A stretch of DNA of 64,000 nt from Ampelocalamus luodianensis (Eukaryota > Streptophyta > Magnoliopsida > Poales > Poaceae). Both the position numbers and the translations under genes were made by a program. Location: NCBI GenBank assembly GCA_036346255.1, contig CM070628.1, positions 23,327,840 through 23,391,839 of the forward strand, given 5' to 3'. The notes beneath the pieces are model-generated. The model did not search any database. It was not told where the DNA came from and worked only from the letters and a program-made list of their open reading frames with translations. Positions 46,485 to 59,488 of this stretch are shown here, one piece after another (position 1 is the stretch's first letter; each line of letters opens with the position of its first letter).

Positions 46485-46766
46485 AAATCTCGCCGGAGAT
46501 TGTCCTATGGAACTATTTGGTCCACACCGAGGATGCAGCTCGCAGAGTCGAGGACGCACTCGACATTGCAGAGAGAGCGAGTCCGCCAGCCGAGACTCGA
46601 GACTGTGGTTGATGGCCTCGGGCTATATGGGACTTGATTATGGAGTCCGAACATCTACAAGAGAAAATTGAGCGTGTAAGATCACTGTGGAGGCGCGCAG
46701 AGACACACGATCCCGCCCCAATGAAGCCGACGAGAAGGCATACGAAGATTTGAAGACTAAGATAGG
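46485..46766 (+). pseudogene. first gene of the outer CACTA, 3' part
   Basis: After the AAA duplication the frame PEIVLWNYLVHTEDAARRVE continues to about 46610, then after a break LIMESEHLQEKIERVRSLW follows. The heptad-like spacing of hydrophobic residues and the charged composition suggest a coiled coil. It joins the segment at 36791-37009 when the inner element is removed. No known family is recognised. Confidence 0.5.
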
Positions 46767-46774
46767 ATCGCCAT

Positions 46775-46935
46775 CCTTTTTTATCGTCTCGTGATGTAAA
46801 ACGATATGGCTATCTTTTTATCTATCTTCGTGATGTAAAACGATATGGTCTTTTTTATCTATCATCCGTGATGTAAAACAATATGGTCTTTTTATCGCTC
46901 GTGATGATATGATCTTTTTATCATCTGCTTATTAT
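46775..46935. repeat. about 37-bp tandem repeat in the 3' region of the outer CACTA first gene
   Basis: The unit 'ttttatctatc.tcgtgatgtaaaacgatatgg' recurs about four times with small length changes. This is probably untranslated sequence. Confidence 0.75.
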
Positions 46936-46974
46936 CGGGCAATTTATTTTAGTAATTATTTGCATATATAAAGT

Positions 46975-47350
46975 TCTCAGATGCTATCACGCATGGTTCA
47001 ATGAAGAACCATTCGTGATAATATTCATCACGCATTTGCCCCATGAAGAGCCGCTCGGTTGAATCTTATACGCACGTTCCATGCTGAACCGTCAGGATAT
47101 TCTTCCATATCGCCGCACGTGCTCGTAAGGTGAACCGCTCATGATATATTCACATCGCGCATTTGCTCGTAAATAGAACCGTCAGGATGCACACGCACGC
47201 ATTTGTAATAAGAACCGCTCAGGAGTGAGAATATCACAAACGGTTCTATTTACGAACCGTCTGTGATGTGAGTATATCACAAACAGTAGAAAGGAATCGC
47301 TCAGGATATATTCACATCACTGCACGGTTGGTACAAGAACCGCTCGTGAT
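46975..47350. repeat. internal subterminal-type repeat array of the outer CACTA
   Basis: Inverted units of the CACTA motif, including a clean one at 47233-47267 (ATCACAAACGGTTC pairing with GAACCGTCTGTGAT). No CACTA terminus lies between 46485 and this array, so it appears to be internal, between the first gene and the transposase gene. Confidence 0.8.
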
Positions 47351-47358
47351 ATGTCACC

Positions 47359-47369
47359 CTATAAATATC
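47359..47369 (+). promoter_or_regulatory. TATA box before the outer TNP2 gene
   Basis: CCTATAAATATC lies directly after the internal repeat array, mirroring the arrangement at 37428 in the inner element. The leader 47370-47890 includes a leucine-rich open frame (47268-47588) of uncertain meaning and an intron-like AT-rich part. Confidence 0.55.
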
Positions 47370-47899
47370 GGACCATGCACTCGCCCTAGCGCCCGACCGT
47401 TGTTTGGAATAGAGTGGCTTGAGAAGCTTTGCTCTGTGGTGGCTGTAGGAGATTTGCTTGTTTTGCTTGTTTTGCTTGCCTTGTTCTTGGTTGTGGGTTG
47501 CCCTGGCAACTTATGGCTATTTTGCTTGCATATTGCTTGCTTTGTGAGGCTTGGCTTTGGTGGTAGCTCTCAGTTTTGGGAGTTGTGAATGAGTGCTTTG
47601 TTTCGCAATGGGTGTTTTGTGAGAGGGATAAGCTTATGGGGGAGGTGCATTTCGGCTGTGGCTCTTTCTTGCCCTATCCATTTAAGTCTCACATTGCATC
47701 GTGGCTCAAGGAGAAGGCCAAAGAGGAATCTCGCAGATATTTGGAATTTTCGCGTGAGCTCCGAGGGTAACGATCAGTAATCTTTATATTTGCTCTAGGT
47801 TAATCTTTAATCAATTTTAGTGTATTTGGTTAATAGGAGGAGTAACGATTTGCAGTTTATTAATATAATTTAACACTACTAATTGTTACATGCGTAGCG

Positions 47900-49289
47900 A
47901 TGGACCGAATCGATGTACTGTGTGAACCGTAAGTGAAGAGTACATTAATGGTGTGATTGCTTTAAAAGAGCCGCGAGCGTGATATATTGAATAAGGATAG
48001 AATTTATGTATCGCCCATGCATTGATTGCGTAATCAAGATTTTTAATAACCCGCGCAGATCGTAGGGCAATTTGATTCAAGGGGTTTCAAAAAGGGTATA
48101 CATGTTGGACCAACACGTGAAGAGCAGATTATACAAGAAGTTAATAATGACGACATCGCGAGGAAGTTAATAATGAAGACATCGCCAGGAAGTCAACGAT
48201 ATGTCGGATGTGGATCTGCTTTGATGAGGATAGGTCGACGATGACAATCGATCAGATGCTACGCGATGCGTATGGAACTACAGCGAGAGAGAGTTTTGTA
48301 AATTCGAGCGCTTAATGAAGGACTCGGGAACCGTTGTTCCTCGGCCGCAGTTGAATACACAAGGTTGTCAACCGCATTTGAATCGCTGAAATTGAAGGCA
48401 AGCAATGGTTGGTCCGACAAGAGTTTCACGGCGATGTTAGGTCTCCTAGCGGACATTCTTCCGGAGGGAAACGTGTTGCCCAGCACCACCTACCAAGCCA
48501 AGAAGGTTATTTGTCTATTGGGAATGGAAGTAGAAAGAATACATACATGTCCAAACGATTGTATCCTGTATCATAAAGAATATGCAGACTTGCATGTATA
48601 TCCCGTGTGCAAAGCATCCCGATACAAGCGTAAGAATACTGCTAAGGTGAAGCAAGGACCTCCTGCTAAGGTGATGTGGTATCTGCCTGTGATCCCACAT
48701 TTGAAGCGTTTATTTGTGAACTGAAAGGAGGCAAGATTGCTGCGTTGGCACTCGGAGGAGCGTAAGAAAGATGGAAAGCTAAGACACCTGCGACTCGCCT
48801 AGTGGAGAAACTTTGATCGGACTTCAAAGAGTTCGGTGCGAACCAAGAACATAAGGTTAGGTTGAGTACGATGGAATGAATCCTTTCGTAACATGAGCAA
48901 ACATAGCACCTAGCCCGTGAATCTATGTATGTACAACCTTCCTCCTTGGTTGTGTATGAAGCGAAGTACATTTTGATGTCACTACTTATCCAAGGGCCAA
49001 GCAACCTGGGAATGATATTGATGTGTACCTAGCACCACATCGATGATCTTGTGACATCGTGGAACGAAGGGTGCAAGTATGGGATGCGTACAAATGAGAG
49101 GACTTCTTTACGCGCCATGTTGTTCTCGCACTATCAATGATTTTCCCGCCTCTTGGTAACCTATCCAAGCTTCGCACGTAGGAGCCAAAGCTCATTCGCA
49201 CCGCTTAGATGCTACGGAGAGTGTATGGCTGAACAACTCACGAAAAATCGTAGATATGCGCCATCAGAGGTTCCTTCCGTGAGTCACCC
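47900..49289 (+). pseudogene. TNP2-type transposase of the outer CACTA, 5' part (interrupted)
   Basis: Closely homologous to 37862-39265 of the inner element. It starts with a similar MDR.. N-terminus at 47900. An open frame at 48365-48724 reads STAFESLKLKASNGWSDKSF and LLADILPEGNVLPSTTYQAK. NLCMYNLPPWLCMK follows at about 48925. The gypsy element at 49290 interrupts it exactly where the inner copy reads 'gagtcacccataccgg'. Multiple frameshifts, largely small losses at CTG/CAG sites, break the frame. Confidence 0.85.
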
Positions 49290-52200
49290 CGTGAGGACCC
49301 CGTTATTGGAAATGTTACTAATTAAATTCATATCAGAGCACAATTGTTAATGAAGGAACACATCGCTCTTTATTAAAAACCATGCTAAAGATATAAATTT
49401 AACAAGTGACAGATGCAAGAACAGTGATTCCTGATATATATGATTCACAATGGTTCCTGTGATCAACGACTCATTGCATATATATCCTCCATCAACATTG
49501 CATCAAACACATACAAGTCATACATTGATATAATTAAACATAAGTTTACATCATTCTCAAGCACTATAATATTAAGTGACTTGGTCACTTTAATGATACA
49601 ATGAAGCAAAATAAACGGAAAGTGTCCACCAATGGCCTCATCCACCCGCAGCAATTGCGTGAGGCAAGAAGTAGCGCCACTGTTAGCGCCCCCGATCGGC
49701 GCTTAACGGGTATTTCATAAAGAAAACCATCCTCACCGCAACAATAGGTGGTAGCACCTGAGTACAAAAGGTACTCAGAAGTCTTACACAAACTAATCAA
49801 AGAAAGTGGTTATTAGAACCTATTCAAAGGAGTAGAGTTGTTACATGCATAAGGTTACAAAAAGGAAGGTATAAAGGTTCAAATTTGCATAAAGCGATAC
49901 ATCTTAACCTACAAAGGCTAACTTTTGATAAAACAATTTAATAAATCAAAAATAAAGTAAAACAGTAAGTAAATACATAAAATGTAATAAGACAAAGGCA
50001 TGATTCCTCATGCCAACCGAAAATAAATCAAACCGATTTTTGAAAAATCAAAACTTCTATACAGTGATATCAATTCAAGTTATCGTCCATGACCGTGGAC
50101 ACGGCTATTCGAACAGCTTTATACCCGCAGGTGTACATCTTTACCCACATGACTTATCTAGTCGTTGTCTTCTTGGATGCCTCCGAATGATGACACACTT
50201 CCTTTGGTATGCCGACCGGGAAGCTAAGATTTGGTATTTTTCAACAAGCCAACACTATTGAGTTGGACCCCATGTGTGCACCGATCCCACTAGTGTAGGC
50301 TATACCACCTACTAACCACGGGCACGCATGTTGTGTCGAATGCCGATCCAAACAATTTAAAGCGAATTGGGCTCTCACCCATAGTAGAATGCTATCGGCA
50401 CTATTAAGGTATCGATATGCGACGAGGCACATATACGCCTCACCCTCCTAAGAACATCCGACATCGACATACAAAGCTCACATGGCATAAAACGCAGTCC
50501 TCGCACCAAAGCATCTATGCCATACAAGGCCAATACACATATCCTTACTCTCCGCTTTCCAACTCAATAGTCTCAACATTTTACTTAACCAAACAAATAC
50601 CATACACCGCATGGAAGTACGTGGGGACTTGAATTGAATAATCGAGTTCGGTCCTTAATTAACCCTGACAAGTCCACCACAAAACCCAATCTCGCACAAA
50701 AGCACTATCACTAGCTTCCTCTTGTCCAGATCAATTTGAATTTCAAATACAAGGCTGATTTAAAGAGACTGACAAAGAGTTTAAAATGACAATAGTTCAA
50801 GCAGATTCTATGTTTGACAAGATATGCTTGTCAAACTCTAAAATCTCTAGACTGCATATCTAAGCCAAATCAAAATAGACCATATAGTATACAAGACTAC
50901 ACTAGAGTTGAGTGTATGGTCATAATTAAGGTAATCCTCCATGTCAAAGTTATAGCTAGCTATTACAAGTCACATTTTGTATTTTCAGACAAATAGCATG
51001 CACAGATATCACCGGATTTGTAAAAGCTATTGTACAAAACTGGGTTCAACATGGTGCAAAGAAGATGCTTGCCTTGATAGTAATAGACTTCCATGTGCTC
51101 AAAGTTGTTCATATATTCAAAAGCCTCAGAGAACCAGATTCTAAAAGGAGCAATAAGATCCAATAAATATTAAACTGACAATAAGTCCAAAATGGCGTAA
51201 ATATGCATGATCAACTGAAATGCATGATTACAGATGCTTAAGCCATAACTACCTCATAATAGTGATAATAACCCATAATATAGCTTATCTGCTTTCAAAA
51301 GACAAACTAGAGTTTATTGCAAAGTTCCGCTTTCGCTTTGAAAGAGTCAAAACAGATGATTGCAACTTTTGAAAGAAGTATAGATCATGCAAAAGTTCAT
51401 AAATGAATCTTAGCATGATCTTTTAGGTAATTAATATCCCAAACCAATCTTAGTCTAACCCTAACTAGTTAGATTACAAAAGCTAAAGCAACATCTATTT
51501 TGTCTGCTGAGCCGACAAGAGAACAGACATATTTCAGCTAGAGTCAAAATAGATGATGACAAGAATTGAAAGATCAATTTGTCATGTCGCTAGGTTTAGT
51601 CAAAACCTAAATAAGATGATAAGTTGACAGAAGAACCCTAGGTCCGAAAATGACACAAAAGACCTAAAAGCTAGAATAACAGCTTTTTCAGCTTGAAGCA
51701 AGATCAAGCTACGATGCTTAAAAGAATGATTCACAGAGCTTCTAAGGTTCTTAAGATGCTCAAGATATCGAAACTAGGTTTTTGGCTTACCAAGATAGGA
51801 AAGATACCAAAACTCAAAACCGATGATGATGGACAGAGAAACAAACTCGATTTGACCTACAAAAGATAACCAATCTTTATTGTAAGTAAAGCCGCTTAAG
51901 GTAGATAAGCAAAGGATAGAAGCAAGAAACTCCACCGACAACAATGGAGGAAAGTGAGCTTCAAAGTGGTCAACAATGGCCGCAGCCAAAAGCTAGGGTT
52001 TATATATAGGAGTTGAGCTACAGGATAATTGGGAAAATCTAGAGCTTGATGAGGTGTCCATTTAGGCTAATTATCCCAAAAATTAGTTGCAAAACTTTGG
52101 GATAAATCTCTCCTCTCACAGAGAGATCTCGCACTACCGAGAGAGATGGAAGAAGATAAGAGCCAACCGACGTGGGGTCCCATTGTCATTCTCACCGCGC

Positions 52201-53586
52201 TTCACAAAGCTCAAACGAATGTCAGCGTCCGATTGGAAATGGGCGGTCGTGGATAAATAGAGAGATTAAATGATTTGAATCGGTATCATTTAATATGGAC
52301 CGCACGATCTAGATCGACCGATCGAGATCTAAATGGAACTCAAGGCCCGGCCCGCTCAAAGAGAGACGCTGGATTTAAATCCAACGATCAATTAAAAGAT
52401 ATACACGCCACCCTTTTAGATGCGATGGCACAACACCGCTGGATTTGATTTCACGTTAGATGAAAAGTTGAACCGATGGTCCGATTGCATACACTCATAT
52501 GGACCATACGATTAAAATCCAACGATCCACCGATTTTGGGCTTTAAAGGCCCACGGCCAAAAAGAAGCGCCAGATTGAAATCCAAAGGCCCGCATAAACG
52601 CCGCGCCTCGATTTCAAATTGAAATAAGCGATACCGTTAGATCAAGGATGGACGGCCACGACAGCGGGATCCGAGTCGTCCAATGCATACACTAACTGGG
52701 CCACACGATGAAAATCCAACGGTCCGCAGGAGTGCGCTTTAATAACACGCGAGAAAAGGAAAAGCCGAGGATTTGAATCTAACTACCGAGATAAAAGCGC
52801 CTTTAGGTTTAAAACGGAAAGGGCGCCACGCTGGATTGGAAACGGACGGTGGAGATTGAACATGGATCCGAGTTGTCCGCTGCACACACTAACCTCGCCG
52901 TTAGATCAATACCCAACGGTGGAGATTAAAGTATACACGTGACGCTCATGATACCGTGAGTCGCCTGCTCGATTGAAGATCGACGGCTCGATCACGCTGC
53001 GGATGCGGGCTCGCGTTGGGACGCGGACCGAGCCGCACTGTCGCGACTGGGTTGGACCCAAACACGTGAGACCGAGTCGCATAAAGGCAAGGGTTGGGTT
53101 TAGACCGGTTTAGTTGACCAAACCTTATTCAAATTCGTAAAAGGTTTGACTGGCTTTTAAAAATAGCAAATAAATTTATAAATTCATGAAATTTTTACTA
53201 TAAGCTACTGATGATATATTTCAGATAAATTTTATAAACCACATTTTCACTTTGTAAAATACATAAATATTTATTTCAGTCGAAAATATTTATTTAAAGA
53301 CAATAAATTTTTCTTTAAGCCCAAATAATTTCTAAAAATGCAACCAAAATAGTTTTAGTCAAGATAATTTACCTAGGCTTTAATAAAAATACTTCCTACC
53401 ATAATACAAGTTTTATCTTGTATCCCTTAAGACTTTGAATGGTTCTTTAGGGTTTTGACTACAAAGGAAGGTTTTTAACTTGTAACATGTCGCCTAAAGT
53501 GTAAACATGAACAAGAATGCCATGAACAAGATCTCACACTGTTCATAAAGCATTTTATTACTGTTTATAAACTTGGGGTTGTTACA
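49290..53586 (-). mobile_element. 3' LTR of the Tekay/Del-like element (left copy on the plus strand)
   Basis: On the minus strand it starts at 53586 with TGTAACAACCCC and ends GGGGTCCTCA followed by CG at 49291-49290. The CG is also present in the other LTR and is needed to place the CACCC target duplication, so the outer end may be non-canonical. The LTR includes a 'catgaccgtggacacggctatt' block (50083), a tract of alternating GC-rich 'aaatccaacgatc/ccgcacgatc' sequence at 52180-53060, and no coding sequence. Confidence 0.93.
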
Positions 53587-53600
53587 AACCTACCCTTAAG
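53587..53600 (-). other. polypurine tract of the gypsy element
   Basis: The minus strand reads TTCTTAAGGGTAGGTTTG directly before the 3' LTR, a plus-strand priming site preceded by the polyprotein-end-like 'ggggacgagat' (about 53610). Confidence 0.6.
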
Positions 53601-53629
53601 AAAATCTCGTCCCCTAGATTTGGAACAAG

Positions 53630-55330
53630 TTAAGATCAGAAGAAGTGAAATGGAAATGAATTATAAGGAAATTCAACATCCGTTGTTTTGATTTCCTTTA
53701 AAGATATCAAAGAAGAACCTTACATAACAACATAGTGTTATTATTACATCTTTGTTTACATTGGTTTGTTTAAACTTTCCTTTCTTGATTCAAAGGAAAG
53801 TACTAAACAACAAAAGATGGGGTGCTCGATCCGCATCGATCTTCGGCTCCCAAGTGGCTTCATCCTCTAATGATTAGCCCATCGAATTTTCAAGAACTTG
53901 ACAAAGACGATTTCTTGTCCCGCTCCATTGTGTCGAGGATACGCATCGTTGCTCTTGATATGAAAGATCGTGTTGAGATCAAGATGCTCATAAGCGCTGC
54001 CTCAATAGGAACACGAAGGCATTTCTTTAATTGAGACACATGAAAAGTATCATGCATCACAAAGTGATTCGTAGTTCCAATTGGTAAGCTACACCTCGCT
54101 TGGCAAATGATTCGAAGGGTCCGATATAACGAGGTGCGAGCTTTCCTTTACCTAAAACGATGAGTACCCTTCATGGGTGACACTTTAAGATAGACATGGT
54201 CATCCACCTCAAAGCTCAACTCACGACGGCGATGATCGCGATAGCTCTTCCGACGAGACTTTGCGCTTTCAAACAATCCGAATCGCATTTAACTTGCTCT
54301 TCTCGCTTCCTTTACTATGTCCGCCAAAGAATGATCTTTCACCCGACTTGACCAATTCAATGGAGTCCTACAAGTTCTCCCATACAAGGCTTCAAAAGGT
54401 GACATTTGAATACTTGCTCGGTAGCTATTATTGTAGGAAAATTCCACATATGGCAAAGATTTCTCCCGTCTTTGCTATAAGATAGCACATAGGCTCAAGA
54501 AGATCTTCCATTACTTGGTTCACTCTTTCACTTGACCACCGGTTTGAGGATGGTAAGCAAGATCAAAGAGAGTTCACCCCATAGCCCGATGAAGGCTATT
54601 CCAAAAATGGGAAGTAAAATGAGGACCACTACGAAACAATGACTTTAGGAACACCATGAAGACAAACAATTCTAGCAATATAAAGCTCGCTAATTGCTTG
54701 CCATTGAAATCGGTCCCGACTTAATAAAATGAGCCACTTTAGTTAAACGATCGATGATCACCCAAATGGCATCGATCCCTTGGAAGTCTTGGGAAGACCA
54801 AGAACTAAATCCATACCGATCTCTTCCCACTTCCATTGTGGAATAGGCAAAGGTCGAGGGTACCACTGCTTCAGTGTTCACTTTAACCCTTTGGCAAATA
54901 TCACATTCAAAGAACATACCGAGCAATTTGCCTCTTCATATGGCTCCACCAAAATATTTTCTTTAAATCCTGGTACATCTTGGTACTCCTGTGATGCAAA
55001 GAAAACTTGAATTATGAGCCTCTCTAAGAATTAGACTTAGATGAGGATCAGCAGTACTACCAAACGACATGATATCGAATCATACCGCGACCATCTTCGT
55101 AAAACTCGCTGGCTTTGCTCGCTTTCATATTCCCTTGATTTCGCTACCTCTTGCATCGCTTGTTCGGGCCTCCGTAACCGAGATTCTAATGTTGGCTCCA
55201 CATGTAATGCAATGAGAAACTCGCTCCTACCAATTAAGACTTAGGCGCCGAAATCAAGACACAAGTCTTTTCGGCAGGAAGAGAAGATATGCAGCTGCAT
55301 TGTGACTTTCTCGCTTAAAGCATCCGCCAC
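53630..55330 (-). pseudogene. gypsy integrase and C-terminal region, frames broken
   Basis: Integrase joins the cDNA to the genome. Through several frames the minus strand shows a zinc-binding part ending CDICQRVK (within 54690-54926), then the core with AIWVIIDRLTKVAHFI, later EFSYNNSYRASIQMSPFEAL at about 54420-54360, then VYLKVSPMKG and MHDTFHVSQLKKCL at about 54190-54020. The extreme C-terminus, where a chromodomain would lie in this lineage, is only partly readable (RILDTMER). It lies downstream of RNase H, as in Ty3-gypsy elements. Frame breaks are frequent, and many sit at CAG/CTG-type triplets. Confidence 0.8.
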
Positions 55331-55449
55331 AACATTGGCTTTACCAGATGATAATGAATACCCATGTCGTAGTCCTGATCGCCTGCCATCTTCTTTGTCT
55401 CATATTCAAATCGATTGAGTGAATATGTACTTCGTGCTTTTATGATCGT

Positions 55450-57060
55450 GTAGATCTCACAACGACACAAGGAGGTAATGTCGCCAAATCTTTAATGCAT
55501 GGACCACGGCAACCAATTCCAAATCATGAGTAGGATAATTAACTTCATGAGGGCGCAATCGCCGAGATGCATATGCCACAACTCGCCTTCTTGCATAAGC
55601 ACACAACCAAGTCCATGGCGAGATGCATCGCATAAATATCAAGCTCTTAAGAACATCCTAAGAGTAAGAATCGAGTTTTAGTCAAGAGAGTTCTCAAAAG
55701 CCAAAACTCTTTCACACTTGGCCGACCATTCAAATTTCTTCCCTTCTCGCAAGAGCCGAGTCAAAGGTCTAGCAATCTTGGAGAAATTTTCAATGAACCT
55801 ACTGTAATAACCCGCAAGTCCAAGAAAACTCCAAATCTCGGGACATTCTTGGGAGGCTTCCAATTTAGTACATCTTGTACCTTGCTTGGATCGACAATGA
55901 TACCTCCTTCAGATAACACATGCCCCAAAAATGTAACCTCTCTCGAGCCGTAGCACATTTGTCGAACTTAGCATATAGTCGATGCCGACGAAGTGTTTCC
56001 AAAGACAAGCCGCAAATGTTGTTCATGATCCTTTCGCACTTGAATAAATAAGGATGTCGCCAATGAACACGACAACGAACTTATCCAAGAATTCCATGAA
56101 CACGTAATTCATAAGATTCATGAAACAAGTCGAGCATTGGTCGCACCAAAGGACATAACAAAGATACTCGTATAAACCATAACGAGTAGAGAAAGCTGTC
56201 TTAGGAATGTCCTCAGCTCTAACCTTGATTTGATGATAGCCCGACCGCAAATCAATCTTTGAAAAGACGCGGGCACCAACCAACTGATCAAAAAGATCAT
56301 CAATTCGAGGTAGAGGATATTTGTTTTTGATGGTGACCTCATTTAACTGACGGTAATCCACACACATCCGTAAAGTGTTGTCTTTCTTTTTAACAAAGAT
56401 TGCCGGACATCCCCAAGGTGAGGAACTTGGTCGAATGAAACCTTTGTCAAGCAATTCTCCGAGTTGCTTCTTCAATTCAACCAACTCGCTGACAGCATTC
56501 GATAAGGACTCGATATCGAGTAGCTCCAGAACTAGTTCAATCACGAACTCCACTTCCCGATCCGTGGTAAACCGAAGGTCTTCAGAAAGACATCAACATA
56601 CTCACGCATAATTGGTACCGACTCCAAAGAAGGAGTGGTATCAACTTGGTGAGCACAAAGATGAGAGTCAATTGTTTTGGAATGGTAAACAACTTGAATG
56701 CCGCCTGCATTGGTCATAGAAATAGACCGTTGGGAACAATTGATTTGGCCCTGTTCTTGGACAACCAATCCATACCAAAATGACATCCAACCCTTTAGAG
56801 TCAATCACAATTAAATTTGCTAAAAACCTTACTCCAAGGATTGTTATGTTGACCCCATTAACAAATCTGATCGGTTTTAAAGACCACCTGTGTGATTGAA
56901 TAATAAAAGGTGGTTGGAGGGTATGCATGCCTAATCGTGTTGAACAAAGAAAATGATTGTTAATAAAAGAATGAGATGCTCCAGAGTCAAATAAAACAAA
57001 GAGCGGACTGAAATTAACTAGAGCATACCCATAATAACTCAGTGTATCGCCGCCTCTCAC
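55450..57060 (-). pseudogene. gypsy protease, reverse transcriptase and RNase H, frames broken
   Basis: Order on the minus strand: an aspartic protease with FDSGASHSFI (within 56668-57060); reverse transcriptase in the longest frame (56553-56023) with KKDNTLRMCVDYRQLN, KIDLRSGYHQIK and a catalytic block read as VFIGDILIYS; a connection region with LGHVLSEGGI and LGLAGYYSRFI (55958-55678); and RNase H with VVAYASRRLRPHE and THDLELVAVVHALK (55642-55457). In the catalytic block the first Asp of the usual D-D pair is read as Gly, either inactivation or a base-calling error. Length and order are normal for gypsy pol. Broken frames suggest that, if the sequence is correct, no full polyprotein is made. 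Confidence 0.9.
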
Positions 57061-57109
57061 AGTTGATCCGGTTCACATGCCCACTGACCGAGCCGATCGC
57101 TTTGATAGG

Positions 57110-58260
57110 GGCCTCGCGAAGGGGCTGGCCGAACAGGTTGATAGGGTCAACAGAGGCAATCCTTGCCGCTTGCCACACACTTGTTGGCATAATGCCCTGA
57201 CGACACAATGAAAGCAGATAACCCCTGGTTAACATTGTTAACAGACGGGCTGATTTCCACTTGGGCCCGATCGATTGATGGGAGGAGATGGACGAGGCAA
57301 ACACCGCCGCCTTGGTGAAAATGGAGCTGGTGCTCGTGGTGGTCTAGACAACCACATACGAGGCTTTGGTGAGCCGCCACCAGAACAAATCGAAGTCTGC
57401 CGCTATGCGACTCCTCCAATGCCTTACTCTTACTTTCGCCACAATGGCTTTATTGACCAAATGAGAGAAATTTCTCAAGTCATGCAAAGCCACCGCCATC
57501 CGCAATTCTTCGATAGCCCATTCAAGAACCGGTTTCGACGACGGTCGGTCAAACATCATCGTGGGCATATCCGCCGTGAAGTTGAACTCATGCGATATTC
57601 AGCACGATTTTCGCCTCTGCTTGAGAGCGAAATTCTTGCCGCTTGATCATCATGACTTCGGAATGTGAGCTTCATAAAAGCTTCCACAAATTCATCCCAT
57701 GTAGGGACATGTCCAACAGTCAATGGCAAGAAGATTATCCCACCATATGCTAGCCGCCCATCGAAGCCGATAATCGCAAAAGAACCTTTTCCTTTCGTAG
57801 CACCGAGCAATTAAGAGCTTTTTCAATGGTTCGGCCAATCCTCGCCTTCCATGGGATCCTCGAGAATCGAGAACACCGCGGTTAGTCCGCCGAAAGTCAA
57901 CAAGACCGCCTCGCATATGGTGGCCTCCGCCTAACAGCTGGGGCAATAGGAGAAGAAGTATTGCACGCACCGCCCAAGATGCGCTGCTCTGGTCCATTCG
58001 ACAGCGCCAATTTGCATGAGCACGCCGCCATTGAAGGTGGTGGAGGAAGCTCCTCTTCCGGGACCACCTTGCGGACCTTGAGAGCCGGAGGGTTCTGGCC
58101 GGCCCTCCCAAGAATGAGGCATGGGAGTCGACATGCCCTCCCTTGTTGCGCTTGCGACGAGTAGTAGGTCCTGTCATCCCGCACACACCATGGTTAACAA
58201 TACAACAAGGACATACTGCAAACACAAACAAGGTTGCAATTAGAAAAGAAACAAGCATCG
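57110..58260 (-). pseudogene. gypsy gag, frames broken
   Basis: Retrotransposon gag is the structural particle protein. The minus strand shows WDEFVEAFMKLTFRSHDD in the frame at 57810-57556, and downstream a zinc-knuckle remnant, GHYANKCVASGK (57419-57147). The N-terminal part (58258-57692) is basic and proline-rich, with frame changes. It sits between the leader and the protease in the standard order. Confidence 0.75.
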
Positions 58261-59467
58261 CATATATAATGCATCATGTTATGTTATGCATTCAAGTTAA
58301 CACCAAACCGAAACTCCATATATATACAACAAAATTTCGGTTCCATTTTTACATTATAGTCGCCATAATGTCGACATAAACCAAAGTTAAACTTACATAC
58401 TTTGTACAAAATACTACCGCCCTATTACATACATTTTATTTAGGCCACTACTAAACCGAAGACACTCAACCACGAGGGTTCATCGTCGAGGTGCTAGCGA
58501 GAGATCACGGTTAAAGTTCACCGAAACTCATTCAAAAGATGAGCTCCAGGGAACCAAGATCATCAGATCCAACTGACTAATGAGACGCCTGGGAACCCAA
58601 CAAAGGTCGATGACCTCCAGAGGTGCAAACCGCAGAGTGCGAGAAAGCTCGCAATATCCGGCTTGGCGACTTGTCCATAAACAGTACGCACCCTACCACT
58701 TCGGAAGTCGATAAAGAGGTGGTGCAAAGAAGAAGCAGGAGATCTCGTTGTCACCATAAAGCACGCTATGCAGGAACGCGTTCATGTTGACTCAAGAAGG
58801 TGTACTGGCCTCATTAAGGCGATGCCGAAGTTTCCCACTCCTCACAAGACAACATGGATTTGGTCCATGATGCGACCATCCTCGCCAACCGCCGCACTCG
58901 AGGGTCTTCGCCAAATCAGTATCTCAAATAACATGCTCACTGAGGTAGGACCTGACTCGAAGTGGTCGAGGGTGGTTGAGACAATTCCACAAATCATGAC
59001 GAAGAAGGCTCATCATCCTACTCACATGCCTCCCCGAACCGCCATAGCCTCGCAGGTGGCAAGTGCTTGGACACGAGGGAACACCGCCGCTACATGCCTA
59101 GCAATGATGTTGATGAAGGCACGGTACTCCTCCATCCTCGGTCCTCGATCTCGCCGATAAATGGCATACTCCTACCGATAGGTGAAATTGAACGCCACAT
59201 CATGTCCCGGTAGTGCCGGGAACCCATCAACATCTTCGGCTCGAGTCTCTTGACCAAGTACCAACCGCTCATCTATAGGCCAAAAAGACAAGATAAGAAA
59301 CAATTCACTTTTAGATAAACCAATGTAAAGTTGGGCAAGAAGTGACATTAAAGAGGATAAGAAATAAAAATGTCATACTTAAACTTTCAAAATACATTAT
59401 CGCTTGAAAATAATTTTATCGTAAGACTCTCTAATAACTTCGCCACACTACTTCTAACCTACTGCAA
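58261..59467 (-). other. leader region between PBS and gag of the gypsy element
   Basis: This is about 1.2 kb between the primer-binding site and the gag-like region. Short open frames exist on both strands (for example 58768-59160 plus, 59272-59090 minus) without recognisable domains. It may include the gag N-terminus or an untranslated leader. Confidence 0.4.
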
Positions 59468-59488
59468 CGTGACGCCCGATACCAACGC
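59468..59488 (-). other. primer-binding site region of the gypsy element
   Basis: On the minus strand the LTR end is followed by GCGTTGGTATCGGGCGTC. The TTGGTATC core agrees with an initiator-methionine tRNA primer site, but the following AGAGC is not seen. The missing AG falls in a CAG context, where many bases look wrong in this part of the window. Confidence 0.5.

Noticed and set aside
47268..47588. 106-codon open frame before the outer TNP2 gene
   Set aside because: It starts in the repeat array upstream of the TATA box and is leucine/valine-rich without a domain. It may overlap a leader or signal-like exon but is not supported as a gene.
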